This document shows positions 1-8,910 of a stretch of DNA of 8,910 bases, piece after piece. The notes below the pieces were generated by a model that was given only the letters and a program-made list of their open reading frames with translations, made no database searches and was not told the DNA's origin. Position numbers and translations under genes: made by a program. Every line of letters starts with the position of its first letter. Positions within the stretch are counted from its first letter, which is position 1. Source of the DNA: an uncultured Pyrinomonas sp. (GTDB lineage Bacteria > Acidobacteriota > Blastocatellia > Pyrinomonadales > Pyrinomonadaceae); assembly GCA_937135995.1 (NCBI GenBank), contig CAKZOF010000587.1, forward strand, positions 1-8,910. The letters run 5' to 3'.

Positions 1-898
1 TGCCGCCGGTAAGACGCAGTCTTGTGCGCTCATCCACTGGCGTCAACTCGCGCAAAGCGCGTTCAACTCTTTCCGCTTCGGCTTGTGTGCAGAAACGGAC
101 GTCTATCTCGGCGCGCGCGTGCGCGGCGACGACGTTCACTTGCGTGCCGCCGCACACGACGCCGACGTTGACCGTGGTTCCCTTCTCCGGCGCGGCCAGC
201 GCGTAGATGCGCTCGATCTGGCGCGCAAGCTCAAGCACGGCGCTCGCGCCCTTTTCCGGTTCGAGTCCGGCATGCGCCGCACGACCTTCGACTTCGAGAC
301 AGAAGATCCCAGTTCCCTTGCGCGCCGTCTTCACGCATCCGCCCGGCGCCGATGGCTCCAGCACGAGCACGTGCGCGGCACGACGCGCTTCCGCTTCGAC
401 GATGGCGCGACCATGATCGCTGCCTGATTCCTCATCGCAAGTCAACAGCGCGACGACCGGGCGCGCGAGCGGCAGATCGAGTTCTGCACAAGCGCGCATC
501 GCCATGAGCGCGAGCGCGCAATTGACCTTCATGTCGAAGACGCCCGGTCCATAGATTCGCCCCTTCTCTTCGCGCCACGGTTGAAGTCGAAGCGTCCCAC
601 GCGGATATACGGTATCGGTATGGCCCAGCAGTACGACGGGACGCGCCTCCGAATCCGCGTCGCCGAAGACGATACGCAGATGTTCGCCGCACGTACCGGC
701 TGGTTGCCTCTCGATCGCTGACACGCCCGCGATCTTTTGCGCCGTTTGGATCAGAAGCTCGACCACGGCGCGGCTCCCTTCAGCATCTTTTGATGGCGAT
801 TCGGTTTCGACCAATTGGCGTGTCAGCGAGAGAGTCTCTGCAAGATGCTCTTCCATGTAGGCGCTGAGTTTTTGTGCTGTCGCTCGATCTATCTCCAT
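1..898 (-). CDS. M20 family metallopeptidase (carboxypeptidase G2 / ArgE / desuccinylase type), 3' end cut by window
   Basis: Reading down from the ATG at 896-898, the frame stays open for 299 codons and leaves the window without a stop, so the C-terminus is missing. Visible M20 signatures: GHTDTVYP (His93, Asp95; first metal ligand and its partner), GPGVFDMK (Asp122, bridging metal ligand), TCDEESGSD (Glu156 general base, Glu157 ligand) and LEPS (Glu181 ligand). The lid/dimerisation domain follows from about residue 190, with GRAAHAG (His209) and GTTVNVGVVCGGTQVNVV. The last His ligand, expected near residue 360-380, lies outside. The family are cytoplasmic or secreted di-zinc amidohydrolases that remove N-acyl groups or cleave small peptides; no signal peptide is seen here. 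The spacing of motifs resembles carboxypeptidase G2. Its neighbour 68 bp upstream is a racemase-like enolase-superfamily gene, which suggests an N-acyl-L-amino acid deacylase, but the substrate cannot be read from sequence. There is no strong ribosome binding site before the ATG (nearest purine run GAGGGAAGAG is about 18 nt away), so the start is the weakest point. Confidence 0.9.
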   Translation of the reverse strand, partial: MEIDRATAQKLSAYMEEHLAETLSLTRQLVETESPSKDAEGSRAVVELLIQTAQKIAGVSAIERQPAGTCGEHLRIVFGDADSEARPVVLLGHTDTVYPRGTLRLQPWREEKGRIYGPGVFDMKVNCALALMAMRACAELDLPLARPVVALLTCDEESGSDHGRAIVEAEARRAAHVLVLEPSAPGGCVKTARKGTGIFCLEVEGRAAHAGLEPEKGASAVLELARQIERIYALAAPEKGTTVNVGVVCGGTQVNVVAAHARAEIDVRFCTQAEAERVERALRELTPVDERTRLRLTGG

Positions 899-966
899 GA
901 CACTTGTGTTTTTCGCTCTTCCCTCGCAACTCCATTAACTTCTTGATGACGAAGCAACGGTCCCGT
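899..966 (-). other. menC - M20 peptidase intergenic gap (68 bp)
   Basis: Short gap on the transcribed strand between the TGA of the menC-type gene and the ATG of the peptidase gene. It holds small self-complementary stretches only (AACGG-GA-CCGTT right after the stop, and ACAC-AA-GTGT before the ATG). No terminator with a U-tract and no convincing promoter is seen, so co-transcription of the two genes is the simplest reading. Confidence 0.5.
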
Positions 967-2085
967 TCACCTGTCGGCGCGTAAGATCGCGCGGCGCACG
1001 GTCAAACGCTCCACGCGCGCCCGTTTGATCTCGTAGCCGATGCCGGGAGCGTCGCGCGCGACGATCGTTCCGCGACTCGTCACTTCAACCGGCGGATCGA
1101 TGATGTCCTCTTCCCAGTAGCGCGCGCTCGCTGAAACATCGCCCGGAAGGGTGAAACCCTCAAGCGTCGCCATCGCGATGTTGTGCGCGCGTCCGATGCC
1201 GGATTCCAACATACCGCCACACCAGACGGGCACACCCTGTTCGCGGCAAACCCGCTCGACGCGCTTCGCTTCCGCGTGCCCGCCAACTCTGCCGAGCTTC
1301 AGGTTGATGATGCGGCAAGCGCCGATCGCGATCGCTTTGCGCGCATCCTCGCTCGAGCGGATGGATTCATCGAGACAGATGGGCGTTTCGATCTGCGCTT
1401 GCAACTTGGCATGATCGTACATGTCATCGTATGCGAGCGGCTGCTCGATCATCATCAAACGATGCTGGTCTAGCGCGCGAAACAGCGGCGCATCGTCGAG
1501 CGTGTAAGCGGAATTGGCATCGACCATCAGTCGAACGTCGGGAAACCGCTCGCGTAAGCGCGCCACCGTTTCGATGTCCCAACCGGGTTTGATCTTGATC
1601 TTGATCCGTTGGTAACCAGTGGCGAGCTCCTTCTCCACTTTGGCGAAAAGTTCTTCGATGCTGTCTTGAATGCCGATCGACACACCGCACGGGATTTCGC
1701 GCCGCACGCCGCCGAGATGTCGCCAAAGGGGGACGCCCAGCTTCTTAGCTTCGAGATCCCAGCACGCCGTCTCGATCGCCGCCTTCGCCATGCGATGACC
1801 GCGCACGCGCTTCATGAGCGACGAGACGTGCGCCGCGGATTCGACCTCGCGCCCGAGAACCATCGGCGCGAGGAACTGTTCGATGACGCCCCACGCTCCG
1901 TCGATCCACTCTTCCGAATAGAACGGCCCTTCGCCCGCCGTGCACTCGCCCCATCCTTCGGCCCCGCCGGCGTCACGGACGCGCACGAGCATGATGCGCC
2001 GCTGTGTGGTGCGACCGAAACTGGTTTCGAAGAAATGGACGAGCGGAAGGCTTATTTCGCGTAACTCGATCGAATCTATCTTCAC
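967..2085 (-). CDS. menC: o-succinylbenzoate synthase / N-succinylamino-acid racemase (enolase superfamily)
   Basis: A 372-residue member of the muconate-lactonizing subgroup of the enolase superfamily. Capping-domain start [22 protein letters not shown], then [16 protein letters not shown], then the TIM barrel. From the GTG start the catalytic set is Lys164 (KIKIKPGWD, second Lys of KxK), metal ligands Asp189 (MVDAN), Glu214 (IEQPL) and Asp239 (CLDES), and Lys263 (NLKLGRVGG). This nearly equals the numbering I recall for the Amycolatopsis OSBS/NSAR enzyme. Arg266, in LGRVGG, is the residue I recall being linked to racemase ability. Family members dehydrate SHCHC to o-succinylbenzoate in menaquinone synthesis, racemise N-succinylamino acids, or do both. 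No other men gene is visible, and the downstream M20 peptidase favours the racemase role by inference. The GTG at 2083-2085 is chosen because AGGTG lies 7 nt before it and the length fits; a TTG 57 nt further upstream is in frame but has no ribosome binding site. Confidence 0.9.
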   Translation of the reverse strand: MKIDSIELREISLPLVHFFETSFGRTTQRRIMLVRVRDAGGAEGWGECTAGEGPFYSEEWIDGAWGVIEQFLAPMVLGREVESAAHVSSLMKRVRGHRMAKAAIETACWDLEAKKLGVPLWRHLGGVRREIPCGVSIGIQDSIEELFAKVEKELATGYQRIKIKIKPGWDIETVARLRERFPDVRLMVDANSAYTLDDAPLFRALDQHRLMMIEQPLAYDDMYDHAKLQAQIETPICLDESIRSSEDARKAIAIGACRIINLKLGRVGGHAEAKRVERVCREQGVPVWCGGMLESGIGRAHNIAMATLEGFTLPGDVSASARYWEEDIIDPPVEVTSRGTIVARDAPGIGYEIKRARVERLTVRRAILRADR

Positions 2086-2092
2086 TTTTCGG

Positions 2093-2097
2093 CACCT
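2093..2097 (-). promoter_or_regulatory. Ribosome binding site deciding the menC-type start
   Basis: On the minus strand AGGTG is followed by 7 nt and the GTG codon at 2083-2085. It supports this GTG over the in-frame TTG at 2140-2142, which is preceded by a pyrimidine-rich stretch. Confidence 0.55.
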
Positions 2098-2284
2098 ATA
2101 TCGCGTCGAGAAAAGTCGCGCACGAGCGGAAACCACGATCAAGAGGGATCGAGTTTACTAGGCCAAGGAGAGAATTTGCAAACACGAACGCCCGGGCTCT
2201 TGAACGTTTGCTCAACGACGGTGAGCGTCTTCGCCGAACTCGCGATGGAAGGAAAGCTTCATTCCTCACCGTTGCTTTCAGCGT
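2098..2284 (-). other. sufU - menC intergenic region with inverted repeats
   Basis: Gap of about 190 bp after the sufU stop. On the transcribed strand CAACGGTGAG (from 2265-2274) can pair with CTCACCG-TCG-TTG (2213-2225), a 10-bp stem with a 3-nt bulge around a 39-nt loop. A second, weaker 6-bp stem pairs GCAAAC with GTTTGC (2178-2183 with 2206-2211) and encloses the 8-nt palindrome GCCCGGGC. Neither is followed by a U-tract, so a classical intrinsic terminator is not supported. No ORF with family features lies here. I see no clear sigma70 promoter either. It may contain a terminator or leader for the menC-type gene, but that is inference. Confidence 0.35.
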
Positions 2285-2773
2285 TTAGGCCGAAATGTGG
2301 GCGGAAGAGATGTCCGGGCCGATGTCTTCGGTGCTGGCGGTCTCGCGCCCTTCAAGCGCCGCGCGCATCGTGTGCCAGGGAAGCGTCGCGCACTTGACCC
2401 GCACGGGATAGTCGCGCACTCCAGCGAAGATCTTCAACCGACCGAGTTCGTTCGGCTCGCTGTTCTCGTCGAGCTCGCCCGTCACCATCCGATGGAACTG
2501 CTCGAAGAGCTTCTCGGCCTCCTCCTTCGTCTTCTCCTTGAGCGCCTGCGTCATCATGCTCGCCGCCGCCTTCGAGATGGCGCATCCGGAGCCGACGAAG
2601 CTGATCTCTTTGATCAACTCGCCATCGAGCTTCAAATAGACCGTCACCTGATCGCCGCACAACGGGTTGAAGCCCTCAGCGCGCGCCGTCGCCTGCTCCA
2701 TCTCGTAGAAATTGCGCGGCTTGCGATTGTGATCGAGGATCACTTGCTGGTAAAGTTCGCCAAGCTCAGACAT
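2285..2773 (-). CDS. sufU: SufU, zinc-dependent sulfur-transfer / Fe-S assembly protein
   Basis: A 162-residue NifU-N/IscU-fold protein. It accepts persulfide sulfur from SufS and so activates the desulfurase; it is usually regarded as a sulfur shuttle rather than the scaffold. The conserved ligands are all present: Cys39 in NPLCGD with Asp41, Cys64 in GSGCAIS, and Cys128 in VKCATLPWHT. The first and second cysteines are 25 residues apart and the second and third 64 apart. The latter is about 20 longer than in IscU, and this insertion together with the missing LPPVK motif identifies the SufU subtype. The ATG at 2771-2773 has GAGG 7 nt upstream. It is the last suf gene, separated from sufS by 146 bp rather than tightly joined, and may have its own promoter. 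The C-terminal 20 or so residues after GRET are a divergent, Ser/Asp-rich tail. Confidence 0.96.
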   Translation of the reverse strand: MSELGELYQQVILDHNRKPRNFYEMEQATARAEGFNPLCGDQVTVYLKLDGELIKEISFVGSGCAISKAAASMMTQALKEKTKEEAEKLFEQFHRMVTGELDENSEPNELGRLKIFAGVRDYPVRVKCATLPWHTMRAALEGRETASTEDIGPDISSAHISA

Positions 2774-2819
2774 CCGACAACCTCACGCCTCGGCCTTTAT
2801 CTGAAACTTCACTCTCTAG

Positions 2820-2848
2820 AGAATACGGCCAAGTGCGATCACATTCAA
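2820..2848 (-). promoter_or_regulatory. Candidate sigma70-type promoter for sufU
   Basis: On the minus strand TTGAAT (2843-2848) and TATTCT (2820-2825) are separated by exactly 17 nt. Each hexamer matches its consensus at 4 of 6 positions. Transcription would begin near 2813, about 40 nt before the sufU ATG. A 10-nt perfect palindrome TCTCTAGAGA (2813-2822) overlaps the -10 element and predicted start and could be an operator. Chance matches of this quality are common, so this is only a candidate. Confidence 0.3.
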
Positions 2849-2857
2849 TGGGCCAAG

Positions 2858-2938
2858 TTGAAGACTTCGATCTTGCTTGTAAGCGCTTGATTTGCGACCG
2901 GCACACCCGCCGAGCACTTTCAATTGAAGACTTCGATC
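2858..2938. repeat. 15-nt direct repeat: sufS 3' end and copy downstream of it
   Basis: TTGAAGACTTCGATC occurs identically at 2858-2872 and 2924-2938, 66 bp apart. The second position is the sense end of sufS (codons for I-E-V-F-N plus stop context). The first lies in the sufS-sufU gap and would again read K-I-E-V-F-N on the minus strand. It may be the remnant of a small duplication of the gene end, or chance. Confidence 0.5.
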
Positions 2939-4182
2939 ACCTTTTCGATGGCCGCAGCTAACCGGTCCACCTCTTCCTTCGTGTTGTAGAAGGCGAACGA
3001 AGCGCGCGCCGTGGCCGGGATCTTGAAGTGCTGCATGACGGGCTGCGCGCAATGGTGGCCAGCCCGAATGGCTATCCCCTCTTGATCGAGGATCGTTCCG
3101 ATGTCATGCGGATGGACGTTTTCGACCGTGAACGAGATGACGCTCGCCTTCTCGCGCGCCGTGCCGATGATCCGCACGCCCTCGATCTTCGACAGCCGCT
3201 CCGTCGCGTAACGCAGCAACTCCTGCTCGTAAGCGTAGGCGGCTGCCCGATCGATCGAGTTCAGGTAATCGATGGCGGCGCCCAATCCGATTTGCGAGGC
3301 GATGGCCGGCGTGCCCGCTTCGAACTTGTTCGGCAACCCGGCATAGATCGTCCTCTCGAACGTCACGGAACGGATCATGTCGCCGCCGCCCATGAACGGG
3401 TTCATCCGCTCGAGAAGTTCCGCCTTGCCGTAAAGTACGCCGCTCCCCGTCGGGCCGAACATCTTGTGGCCGGAGATCGCGTAGAAATCGCAATCCAAAT
3501 CCCGCACATCGATCGGCAGATGAGGGGCCGCTTGCGCACCGTCAACAAGGACGGGGATGCCGCGCGCGTGCGCGATGCGGACGATCTCCTTGACGGGATT
3601 GACCGTGCCGAGCGCGTTCGACACGTGCGTGACGGCGACGATCTTGGTCCGCTCGTTCAACAGCGCTTCGTACTCGTCAAGCAGCAGTTCGCCCGCGTCG
3701 TTCATCGGGATGACGCGCAGACGCGCGCCCTTCTCTTCGCAGAGCATCTGCCACGGGACGATGTTCGCATGATGCTCCATCTCGGAGATGACGACCTCAT
3801 CGCCCGGCCCGACGAACTTGCGCCCGTAGCCGTGCATCACCAGATTGATCCCTTCGGTCGCGCCGCGAACGAAGATGCACTCACGAGCTTCGCGCGCGTT
3901 GATGAAGCGCCGCACCTTCTCGCGCGCGCCCTCGTAAGCCGACGTGGCGCGTTGGCTCAAGTAGTGGACGCCGCGATGGATGTTCGAGTGCTCCTCGCGC
4001 AAGTAGCGCGTGCCGCGCTCGATCACAAGCTGCGGCACTTGCGACGACGCGGCGTTGTCGAGATAAGCGAGCGGTTTGCCGTTGACCGTCTGATGCAAAA
4101 CGGGGAAATCGCGCCGGATGCGTTCGACATCCCAACGCCCCGGCTCGCTGACGGCATTTAGATCTTTCTCAGCGGCGATCAT
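2920..4182 (-). CDS. sufS: SufS, PLP-dependent cysteine desulfurase
   Basis: A 420-residue class-V aminotransferase-fold enzyme that takes sulfur from L-cysteine, leaving alanine, and passes the persulfide to SufU. Landmarks counted from the ATG at 4180-4182: substrate/cofactor region LDNAASSQVP (41-50), HHANIVPW (His137-His138, PLP stacking), DGAQAAPH (cofactor Asp214), the PLP Schiff-base Lys240 in SGHKMFGPTGSG, and the persulfide Cys378 in RAGHHCAQP. The short Cys loop and this RAGHHCAQP motif place it in group II (SufS/CsdA) rather than group I (IscS/NifS). The chosen ATG has two stacked Shine-Dalgarno-like runs, GGAG and GGGAG, just upstream. The frame stays open 27 codons further to a GTG that overlaps the sufD stop (GTGA), giving a 447-residue form with a basic, poorly conserved leader; this is less likely but not excluded. 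Confidence 0.97.
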   Translation of the reverse strand: MIAAEKDLNAVSEPGRWDVERIRRDFPVLHQTVNGKPLAYLDNAASSQVPQLVIERGTRYLREEHSNIHRGVHYLSQRATSAYEGAREKVRRFINAREARECIFVRGATEGINLVMHGYGRKFVGPGDEVVISEMEHHANIVPWQMLCEEKGARLRVIPMNDAGELLLDEYEALLNERTKIVAVTHVSNALGTVNPVKEIVRIAHARGIPVLVDGAQAAPHLPIDVRDLDCDFYAISGHKMFGPTGSGVLYGKAELLERMNPFMGGGDMIRSVTFERTIYAGLPNKFEAGTPAIASQIGLGAAIDYLNSIDRAAAYAYEQELLRYATERLSKIEGVRIIGTAREKASVISFTVENVHPHDIGTILDQEGIAIRAGHHCAQPVMQHFKIPATARASFAFYNTKEEVDRLAAAIEKVIEVFN

Positions 4183-4186
4183 CTCT

Positions 4187-4196
4187 CTCCTCTCCC
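4187..4196 (-). promoter_or_regulatory. Ribosome binding site deciding the sufS start
   Basis: The minus strand reads GGGAGAGGAG ending 4 nt before the ATG at 4180-4182. It contains GGGAG 9 nt and GGAG 4 nt from the start codon. This purine run is the reason for preferring the 420-residue SufS over the GTG start at 4263. Confidence 0.6.
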
Positions 4197-4259
4197 TGCT
4201 CGCTTCGACGCTAGCTCTTTCACCCGTCCTTCCCCGGCGGCATAGGGTGGTTGACTTCT

Positions 4260-5606
<1,347 letters not shown>

Positions 5607-5608
5607 CT

Positions 5609-6373
5609 TTACGCGCTCGCTGTCACTCCTGCTTCGGATTTGATCCAGTCGTACCCCTTCTCTTCCAACTCCAACGCCAGCTCCTTGCCCCCGGAACGAA
5701 CGATGCGCCCGCGATAGAGCACATGAACGTAATCGGGGATGATGTAGTTGAGGATGCGCTGGTAGTGCGTCACAAGGATGATGGCGTTGTCCGGACGGCG
5801 CAGCTTGTTGACGCCATCGGCGACGATGCGCAATGCGTCGATGTCGAGACCGGAATCGGTCTCGTCGAGGATGGCCAGCTTCGGTTCGAGCACGGCCATC
5901 TGCAGTATCTCGTTGCGCTTCTTCTCGCCACCGGAAAAGCCCTCGTTGACCGAACGGGACATGAAGCTCAGATCCATATCGACGAGCTTGGCCCGCTCGG
6001 CGAGCAGCTCTTTGAATTCGAGCGGATCGAGCTCTTCCAGCCCTTGATGCTTGCGCTTCTCGTTGTAGGCGAGGCGAAGCAGTTGCGCGTTCGATACGCC
6101 CGGCACTTCGACCGGATACTGGAAGGCCATGAAAACGCCTTCGCGCGCACGCTCATCCGGGTCCATCTCCAAAAGGTTCTTGCCTTCATAGATGATCTCG
6201 CCCTCGGTCACTTCGTAGGCCGGATGGCCCGCCAGCACCTTGGCGAGGGTTGATTTTCCGGACCCGTTCGGCCCCATGATGGCGTGCACCTCGCCGGCAC
6301 TGACTTTCAAGTCGATGCCGCGCAAGATCTCTTGATCGTCAATCGTCGCATGCAAATTACGAATCTCTAGCAT
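5609..6373 (-). CDS. sufC: SufC, ABC-type ATPase of the Fe-S assembly scaffold
   Basis: A 254-residue ABC ATPase that drives conformational change of SufB-SufD. It is cytoplasmic and not a transporter. From the ATG at 6371-6373: Walker [10 protein letters not shown] (34-42), Q-loop Gln85 in [11 protein letters not shown], a signature in the SufC form [10 protein letters not shown] (147-156), Walker [13 protein letters not shown] with Glu171, and H-loop His203 in VTHYQR. The Q-loop and signature wording is typical of SufC and unlike transport ATPases. This ATG is chosen because GGAG lies 7 nt before it and the protein then begins MLEIRNLHA as is usual for the family. An in-frame ATG 42 nt upstream (6413-6415) would add 14 polar residues but has no strong ribosome binding site. 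It follows sufB after 105 bp that contain a strong hairpin. Confidence 0.97.
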   Translation of the reverse strand: MLEIRNLHATIDDQEILRGIDLKVSAGEVHAIMGPNGSGKSTLAKVLAGHPAYEVTEGEIIYEGKNLLEMDPDERAREGVFMAFQYPVEVPGVSNAQLLRLAYNEKRKHQGLEELDPLEFKELLAERAKLVDMDLSFMSRSVNEGFSGGEKKRNEILQMAVLEPKLAILDETDSGLDIDALRIVADGVNKLRRPDNAIILVTHYQRILNYIIPDYVHVLYRGRIVRSGGKELALELEEKGYDWIKSEAGVTASA

Positions 6374-6380
6374 GAATCCA

Positions 6381-6384
6381 CTCC
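6381..6384 (-). promoter_or_regulatory. Ribosome binding site deciding the sufC start
   Basis: GGAG on the minus strand, 7 nt before the ATG at 6371-6373. It favours the 254-residue SufC over the start at 6415. Confidence 0.6.
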
Positions 6385-6424
6385 GTCTATCGTTTGCAGA
6401 TGAAAACTCGCTCATTCACTCAAA

Positions 6425-6472
6425 GCTTCGGTCGAAAGAGGGGAGAAGGCGACCGAAGCCGCCTCTCCCCTC
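6425..6472 (-). promoter_or_regulatory. Interlocked stem-loops between sufB and sufC (attenuator, processing site or intergenic palindrome)
   Basis: Six nt after the sufB stop the transcribed strand can form a long hairpin (6438-6472). It has a 9-bp outer stem GAGGGGAGA/UCUCCCCUC and a 6-bp inner stem GGCGGC/GUCGCC (one G-U pair). One U is bulged, and the cap is the extra-stable tetraloop C(UUCG)G. UUU follows. A second stem, GCTTCGGTCG with CGACCGAAGC (10 bp perfect, 6450-6459 with 6425-6434), uses the inner loop of the first, so the two stems exclude each other or form a pseudoknot. The U-tract is only three long, which argues against a full terminator inside this operon. Partial attenuation, or protection of the sufB mRNA end, is more likely. 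It could also be a dispersed REP-like element. Confidence 0.6.
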
Positions 6473-6478
6473 GCCTCC

Positions 6479-8910
<2,432 letters not shown>

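Noticed and set aside
432..692. An 86-codon minus-strand open frame
   Set aside because: It is out of frame with the M20 peptidase, which carries GHTDTVYP, GPGVFDMK and CDEESGSD across the same stretch.
2881..2888. The 8-nt palindrome AAGCGCTT, and TTCAATTGAA at 2919-2928
   Set aside because: Short palindromes of this length are expected by chance and neither sits in a promoter-like position.
3028..4161. A 377-codon plus-strand open frame
   Set aside because: It lies fully antisense to sufS, its translation is Arg/Asp-rich with no family motif, and sufS has every catalytic residue. It is a shadow of GC-rich coding DNA.
6374..6415. An upstream sufC start at 6415 adding 14 residues
   Set aside because: There is no good ribosome binding site there, whereas GGAG sits 7 nt before the ATG at 6373 and that start gives the usual family N-terminus.
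6438..6472. Calling the sufB-sufC hairpin a full intrinsic terminator
   Set aside because: Only three U residues follow the stem, and essential partner genes sufC, sufD and sufS lie just downstream in the same direction.

Overview
The window holds one co-oriented gene cluster read entirely from the minus strand, so transcription runs from high to low coordinates. In that order it is: sufB (5' end cut by the window edge at 8910 and interrupted by an intein), sufC, sufD, sufS, sufU, a menC-type enolase-superfamily gene, and an M20 family metallopeptidase whose 3' end runs off the window at position 1. No rRNA, tRNA, CRISPR array or insertion sequence is visible. All sizeable plus-strand reading frames are shadows of these genes.

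Right and centre (2285-8910): a SUF iron-sulfur cluster assembly operon. SufB, SufC and SufD make the scaffold complex. SufS is the PLP cysteine desulfurase that supplies sulfur, and SufU is the zinc-type sulfur acceptor that relays persulfide from SufS. The pairing with SufU, with no SufE or SufA seen, resembles Bacillus and many other phyla rather than the E. coli sufABCDSE operon. The outstanding feature is a 360-residue intein (7211-8290) with LAGLIDADG endonuclease motifs. It sits directly in front of the SufB cysteine that corresponds to the sulfur-accepting Cys254 of E. coli SufB, so no working scaffold can form before protein splicing. Between sufB and sufC the mRNA can form a strong hairpin with a UUCG tetraloop, interlocked with an alternative 10-bp stem. 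The 146-bp sufS-sufU gap has a plausible promoter and a 15-nt direct copy of the sufS 3' end.

Left (1-2284): after a structured gap of about 200 bp come a gene for an o-succinylbenzoate synthase / N-succinylamino-acid racemase and, 68 bp later, an M20 peptidase of the carboxypeptidase G2 / desuccinylase type. The peptidase frame stays open for all 299 visible codons. This pairing suggests an N-acylamino-acid racemisation and deacylation route as an alternative to menaquinone synthesis.

Organism: a bacterium with GC-leaning DNA (many gcgcgc strings, Arg mostly CGN, GTG starts used). Gene order and protein style fit an Acidobacteriota (Blastocatellia-like) or similar soil or thermophilic lineage, but this is a low-confidence guess from general impression, without any search.
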